7,664 bases of DNA, taken from the NCBI GenBank assembly GCA_005885085.1, contig VAXY01000016.1, positions 1-7,664 on the forward strand. The letters run 5' to 3'. The notes beneath the pieces are model-generated. The model was not told where the DNA came from and ran no database searches. It saw only the letters and a program-made list of their open reading frames with translations. Positions 5,901-7,664 of the stretch are shown piece after piece. The position numbers and the translations under genes were made by a program. Position 1 is the first letter of the stretch. Each line of letters begins with the position of its first letter. This DNA comes from Actinomycetota bacterium (GTDB taxonomy: Bacteria > Actinomycetota > Thermoleophilia > Gaiellales > Gaiellaceae).

Positions 5901-7664
5901 GGCGCCGACGTCACTCACAGCGGCAGCAACGGCAATACCAGCGTGCCAGTCACCGCCTGCAGCACCAACAAGATCTGCATCGACGGCAACATGGCCGACT
6001 GGAACGCGCTGCCTGCATCCCCGTCCTACGGCGACGACCCCGCGGATGCCGGCGGTGGCTCAACTGACCTCACCGCGATCCGCATCACTTCAGGCGACGG
6101 CAACCTATACGTCCGCTGGGACGAGATTCTCACGAGCAACAAGAACAAGGTCGCGAGCGACAGTTTCTCGATCAGCGTCGACGCGGACCGGAACGGAGCG
6201 CCTGACCACAAGGGCTGGGTCGTGTTCGACTCAAGCGGCGCTATGACGGTTCAGGTGCAGACGTGGGATCCCGTCACCCAAACGGGCGGACCCCTCGTGA
6301 ACGCCGGTCTCGCCCAGCAGACTTGTAACGTCACGGTCTGCCTCCCCGGCAGCACGTCGTCGATCGAGGCATCCTTCCCGCTGGCGGCCTTCAACCCGAC
6401 GGGCGCAATCGTCGGCCTCCAGACGGAGACCCGTGCCAGCATGAGCATGACTTCCGCCGTGAAGGACTGCTCCCCCGGCGCCGTTGCCTGCAACGGCTTC
6501 TTCAATCTCGACACCGACACCGGCAACACGACGGTCACGGCCGGCCACCGCACGACCACGACGCTGGACTGCCCGGACACCACTGTCACCGTGGGCCAGC
6601 CGACCAGCACCTGCACCGTAACCGTCACCGACACGGGCTTCGACACCAGTAACGCCCCAGTCACGCAGGCGAACCCGACGGGAACTGTGAACTTCCTCGT
6701 CAGCGGCGGCACCGGCGCCTTCACGCCCGCCTCCTGCACCCTCACGTCGGCGGCCCCCCTGTTCACGGATCGCAGCACGTGCACGCTTACCTATAGGCCG
6801 ACCACCGTCGACACTGGCACGCACACGCTCACGGCCAGCTATGCGGGAGACACGGCGCCGCTCCAGTTCGCCAGCAGCAGCGGCAACGACTCGTTGACGG
6901 TGACGCCCGTTGCCAACGCCTCGATCTCGGGGACCGTCTACAACGACGCTGATGGCAGCGGCGGCCTCACGGCCGGGGACGCCGGCCTCGGCGGTGTGAC
7001 CGTCTTTATCGACAGCAACAACAACGGCAGCTTCGACACCGGCGAGCCGACCACGACGTCGAGCTCGGCCGCAGGAACGCCTGGCCAGTACTCCTTCGCG
7101 GGCCTTACTGCGGGCACGTACAAGGTGAAGTACGCGGTTCCGACCGGCTACGCGAATACCGGGACGAACCCGCTGACTGTCGTCCTCGCCACGTCGAGCA
7201 GCTCTTCGACTGGGAACGATTTCTTCGCGGCGCCGCAGTATTCGGTGAGGTTCGCGCAAACCGGGATCGGCACCGACACCGGCAACAATACGGTGGTCAG
7301 CGTCAACGGCACGCCGTACAAGGCGTCCGATCTGACTAAGACGCTGACGTTGACGGCCGGGACGCTCGTCAACTACACGTACGCGGGCCCGGTCAACACC
7401 GATCCCGCCAGCGGAAAGCGGTACGCGTTTACCGGCACGAATACTGGTGCGCCGGCTAGCGGGTTCACCGTCAGCGCCGACACGACGATCACCGGCAACT
7501 ACGACACCCAGTGGCTGGTCAGCTTCGCCCAGTCGGGGATCGGCACCGACACCACCGCCACCGTCGTCAGCGTCAACAGCTCCGACAAGACCGCGGCCAA
7601 CCTGGCCGCCGGCGTCAGCGTCTGGGTCACCGACGGCGGCTCGGTCACCTACGACTTCAAGAGC
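2952..7664 (+). CDS. Large secreted modular S8 (subtilisin-family) serine protease with adhesin-like C-terminal repeats; 3' end beyond the window
   Basis: One open frame of 1571 codons without a stop. Residues 1-39 are charged and basic. Residues 40-61 form a hydrophobic export segment with a likely AFA/AD cleavage site, and SRR at 39-41 partly resembles a Tat motif. Residues 77-128 are a Ser/Thr/Asp linker and about 129-195 an I9-like propeptide. The S8 protease (about 205-480) has catalytic Asp236 in VAVLDTGID, His269 in NGHGTWMAG, oxyanion Asn362 in AATGND and Ser424 in SGTSAAAAEVAG. Then follow an InlB/Flg_new-like repeat (503-620), three IPT/TIG-like repeats (621-894), an Ig-like domain (about 895-1002), a CBM9-like sandwich (about 1003-1198), a second Ig-like domain (about 1199-1322), an SdrD B-like domain (about 1323-1429) and a further repeat family (1430 to the edge). 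The likely role is extracellular proteolysis combined with surface or polysaccharide binding. No cell-wall anchor is visible; it may lie beyond the edge. Protease identity is secure; partner and substrate are unknown. Confidence 0.9.
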   Translation, partial: MESDTTAGEKSETDDGANRRSRKNRTRVALLFRRSRPHSRRAATFAIALSVVAVGAAGAFAADQVPFADQIPLVGSTGSTDSSPVPDSTAATGSDTSTTADTSTSSTRTSSSDTTSTDSGASATSASADVAGRFIVTFAAGITEAEQAAAISDAGATDVSAIAPLRMHAVDASDAAVAGLQANASVSRVEADQVRDVQATPSDSEYSSQWSLPRIGWDQAYGNVAPLGSAKVAVLDTGIDASHPDLSANVVPGTSVLDGSNGETDANGHGTWMAGVVAAGTDNGIGIAGVGYAGVSVMPVTVLGADGTGIDSDVISGVVYAADHGADVILMAFSNPGYSASLQAAIDYAWSKGTVVVAATGNDSSSTATFPAGDRGVIGVSNTDFMDSLDLSSNYGADTFLAAPGAGIETTAAGGGYATISGTSAAAAEVAGAAALLKANDSSASNGTIVGRLARNADAAGTSDQTGNGRLNLGRAIADTSVDAIEPAGSPPVGGGGPIIGPYVVDATNRTMSYTRAGTGTGTVTFARITGDTPDTATGGCSITGNNAICTASGTFNFKNNDAYRITAAAGGGSTFQGWSGQSGDLNTTNCGGTTNPCPSSTTSITLGVNSAITATFNAPPTVTSTSPSSRGQGATNQNVTVTGTRFVSGAVASFSGIGITVNSTTFVSATSLTANITVSGTAATGLRDVTVTNPGGSSGTGTGVFTVNAKPTVTSTTPSSRGQGATNQNVAITGTNFVSGAGLAASFSGIGITVNSTTFVSATSLTANITVSGTATTGLRDVTITNGDAGVGTDTGKFTVNAAPTVTSTSPNSLGQGATAQNVTITGTGFVSGAVASFSGTGITANSTSFVSATSLTANVTVGGTATTGLRDVTITNGDGGVGTGAGVFTVTGRPTTTSVSCVPASTAVGSSTTCTATVSDTGGGSPTNPTGNVSWTSTAGSFSNSASCTLANVPASSSQSRCNVSFFAPTTNQTVTVSGTYGADVTHSGSNGNTSVPVTACSTNKICIDGNMADWNALPASPSYGDDPADAGGGSTDLTAIRITSGDGNLYVRWDEILTSNKNKVASDSFSISVDADRNGAPDHKGWVVFDSSGAMTVQVQTWDPVTQTGGPLVNAGLAQQTCNVTVCLPGSTSSIEASFPLAAFNPTGAIVGLQTETRASMSMTSAVKDCSPGAVACNGFFNLDTDTGNTTVTAGHRTTTTLDCPDTTVTVGQPTSTCTVTVTDTGFDTSNAPVTQANPTGTVNFLVSGGTGAFTPASCTLTSAAPLFTDRSTCTLTYRPTTVDTGTHTLTASYAGDTAPLQFASSSGNDSLTVTPVANASISGTVYNDADGSGGLTAGDAGLGGVTVFIDSNNNGSFDTGEPTTTSSSAAGTPGQYSFAGLTAGTYKVKYAVPTGYANTGTNPLTVVLATSSSSSTGNDFFAAPQYSVRFAQTGIGTDTGNNTVVSVNGTPYKASDLTKTLTLTAGTLVNYTYAGPVNTDPASGKRYAFTGTNTGAPASGFTVSADTTITGNYDTQWLVSFAQSGIGTDTTATVVSVNSSDKTAANLAAGVSVWVTDGGSVTYDFKS
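3336..3536 (+). other. I9-like propeptide of the subtilase
   Basis: Residues about 129-195 begin VAGRFIVTFAAGITEAEQAA and continue through a helix to NASVSRVEADQV. This strand-helix-strand pattern, ending in a SRVEAD-type strand just before the mature protease, is that of inhibitor I9 prodomains. These act as intramolecular chaperones and inhibitors until cleaved. The match is by pattern only. Confidence 0.65.
3564..4391 (+). other. S8 subtilase catalytic domain within the large ORF
   Basis: The mature enzyme opens with QWSLPRIGWDQAYG, as in many subtilases whose N-terminus follows propeptide removal. Catalytic codons are Asp 3657-3659, His 3756-3758 and Ser 4221-4223, with the oxyanion Asn at 4035-4037. 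Two normally conserved spots differ. The substrate-pocket Ser-Leu-Gly is replaced by Ala-Phe-Ser (residues 332-334, in LMAFSNPGYS). The usual M-A-x-P-H after the nucleophile is A-A-A-A-E. The order Asp, His, Ser and the closing GNGRLNLGRAI segment are standard. Confidence 0.85.
4458..4811 (+). other. InlB B-repeat / Flg_new-like domain after the protease
   Basis: Residues 503-620 include GGGSTFQGWSGQSG and end SITLGVNSAITATFNA. The F-x-G-W-S-G core followed by a strand ending T-A-T-F is the signature of the small beta-repeat seen in many bacterial surface proteins. Four cysteines (in GGCSI, AICTA, NCGG and PCPS) could form disulfides, fitting an exported location. Confidence 0.55.
4812..5633 (+). 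repeat. Three tandem approximately 91-residue IPT/TIG-like repeats
   Basis: Units run 4812-5084 (91 codons), 5085-5363 (93) and 5364-5633 (90). Each starts P-T-V-T-S-T and carries GQGAT-x-QNV, ITGT-x-F-V-S-G, FVSATSLTAN and TGLRDVT. Unit 2 has a two-residue insertion in the SGAGLAAS loop. Units 2 and 3 share an identical 44-base run (5271-5314 and 5544-5587), while units 1 and 2 are nearly identical around the NSTTFVSATSL segment. This mosaic suggests recent duplication or gene conversion. Such Ig-fold repeats usually form a stalk or adhesive surface. Confidence 0.85.
5634..5957 (+). other. Bacterial Ig-like domain 1 (Big_3-type)
   Basis: Residues about 895-1002 begin PTTTSVSCVPASTAVGSSTT and contain the CTATVSDTG strand and paired cysteines typical of this extracellular Ig-like fold. 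They end before CSTNKICIDG. The domain probably acts as a spacer or adhesion unit. Confidence 0.6.
5958..6545 (+). other. CBM9-like carbohydrate-binding beta-sandwich domain
   Basis: Residues about 1003-1198 start KICIDGNMADWNALPAS and include DLTAIRITSGDGNLYVRWDE and FSISVDADRNGAPD. An IDG-x-x-x-DW opening followed by a strand ending in L-Y-V-R-W-D is typical of CBM9/DOMON-like sandwich domains, which bind sugars or other ligands. Sugar binding is inferred, since binding residues cannot be verified by eye. Confidence 0.5.
6546..6920 (+). other. Bacterial Ig-like domain 2
   Basis: Residues about 1199-1323 carry HRTTTTLDCPDTTVTVGQPT, then CTVTVTDTG, ANPTGTVNFLVSGG, CTLTYRPTTVDTG and THTLTASYAGD. 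This is the same Ig-like fold as the unit at 5634-5957, but clearly diverged in sequence. Four cysteines are spaced as in extracellular Ig-like domains. Confidence 0.6.
6921..7238 (+). other. SdrD B-like domain with calcium-binding loops
   Basis: Residues about 1324-1429 begin SISGTVYNDADGSGGLTAGD and contain an EF-hand-like loop DSNNNGSFDTGE starting at residue 1354. They continue with GQYSFAGLTAGTYKV. The G-T-V-Y-N-D-x-D-x-x-G opening and the YSFAGLTAGTY strand are hallmarks of SdrD B/Cna-B-type domains, which rigidify surface proteins on binding calcium. Confidence 0.7.
7239..7664 (+). repeat. C-terminal approximately 90-residue repeats (one complete, one cut by the edge)
   Basis: Unit 1 is 7239-7511 (91 codons); unit 2 starts at 7512 and is cut at 51 codons. 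They share VxFAQ[T/S]GIGTDT, TVVSVN and a strand ending in V-x-Y-x-[Y/F]. Unit 1 also has GKRYAFTGTNTGAPASGFTV and ITGNYDTQ, the last leading straight into unit 2. More copies probably follow beyond the window. Confidence 0.7.

Noticed and set aside
6231..7259. 342-codon minus-strand frame opposite the protease C-terminus
   Set aside because: Arg/Gly/Ala/Val low-complexity composition with no motifs. It lies wholly inside the strongly supported plus-strand modular protein.

Overview
The window is high-GC DNA whose codons strongly favour G or C at the third position. It carries a bacterial LigD-type repair ligase and a very large secreted protein assembled from modules common in high-GC Gram-positive bacteria. 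An actinobacterium, possibly of the Thermoleophilia type, is the best guess. That rests on composition and protein style only; no rRNA or other taxonomic marker is present.

Left part (2-1817): the 3' portion of ligD, encoding an ATP-dependent DNA ligase domain followed by a primase-type polymerase domain. Both domains keep their catalytic motifs, but the reading frame breaks between them at a perfect 7-bp tandem duplication (996-1009). Deleting one copy restores a single continuous LIG-POL protein. The allele is therefore either a fresh frameshift mutant or an assembly/sequencing error.

Middle part (1818-2951): no large gene. Just after ligD is a short GGGGTC-A-GACCCC palindrome, then two overlapping small reading frames. 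One is acidic with a GTG start (1884-2051). The other is lysine/arginine/glutamate-rich with a clear ribosome binding site (2023-2163). The following 788 bp include a locally more AT-rich stretch. It holds a possible 43-codon frame (2381-2512) that coincides with strong inverted repeats. The stretch ends in a terminator-like hairpin plus T6 at 2855-2909, just ahead of the next gene.

Right part (2952-7664, open at the window edge): one uninterrupted reading frame of at least 1571 codons. In order it encodes an N-terminal export signal, a Ser/Thr/Asp-rich linker, an I9-like propeptide, an S8 subtilisin-family protease with Asp/His/Ser and oxyanion Asn present, an InlB/Flg_new-like repeat, and three tandem approximately 91-residue IPT/TIG-like repeats. 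These are followed by a bacterial Ig-like domain, a CBM9-like sandwich, a second Ig-like domain, an SdrD B-like calcium-binding domain, and the first one and a half copies of another approximately 90-residue repeat. It looks like a cell-surface or secreted protease with a long adhesive stalk.

The two large genes have no evident functional link: one acts in double-strand break repair, the other outside the cell. I see no CRISPR array, transposase, integrase, toxin-antitoxin pair, defence system, tRNA or rRNA. I did not find convincing evidence of a previously undescribed multi-gene system. The best leads are the ligD frameshift, the overlapping small genes, the structured intergenic segment and the divergent protease.
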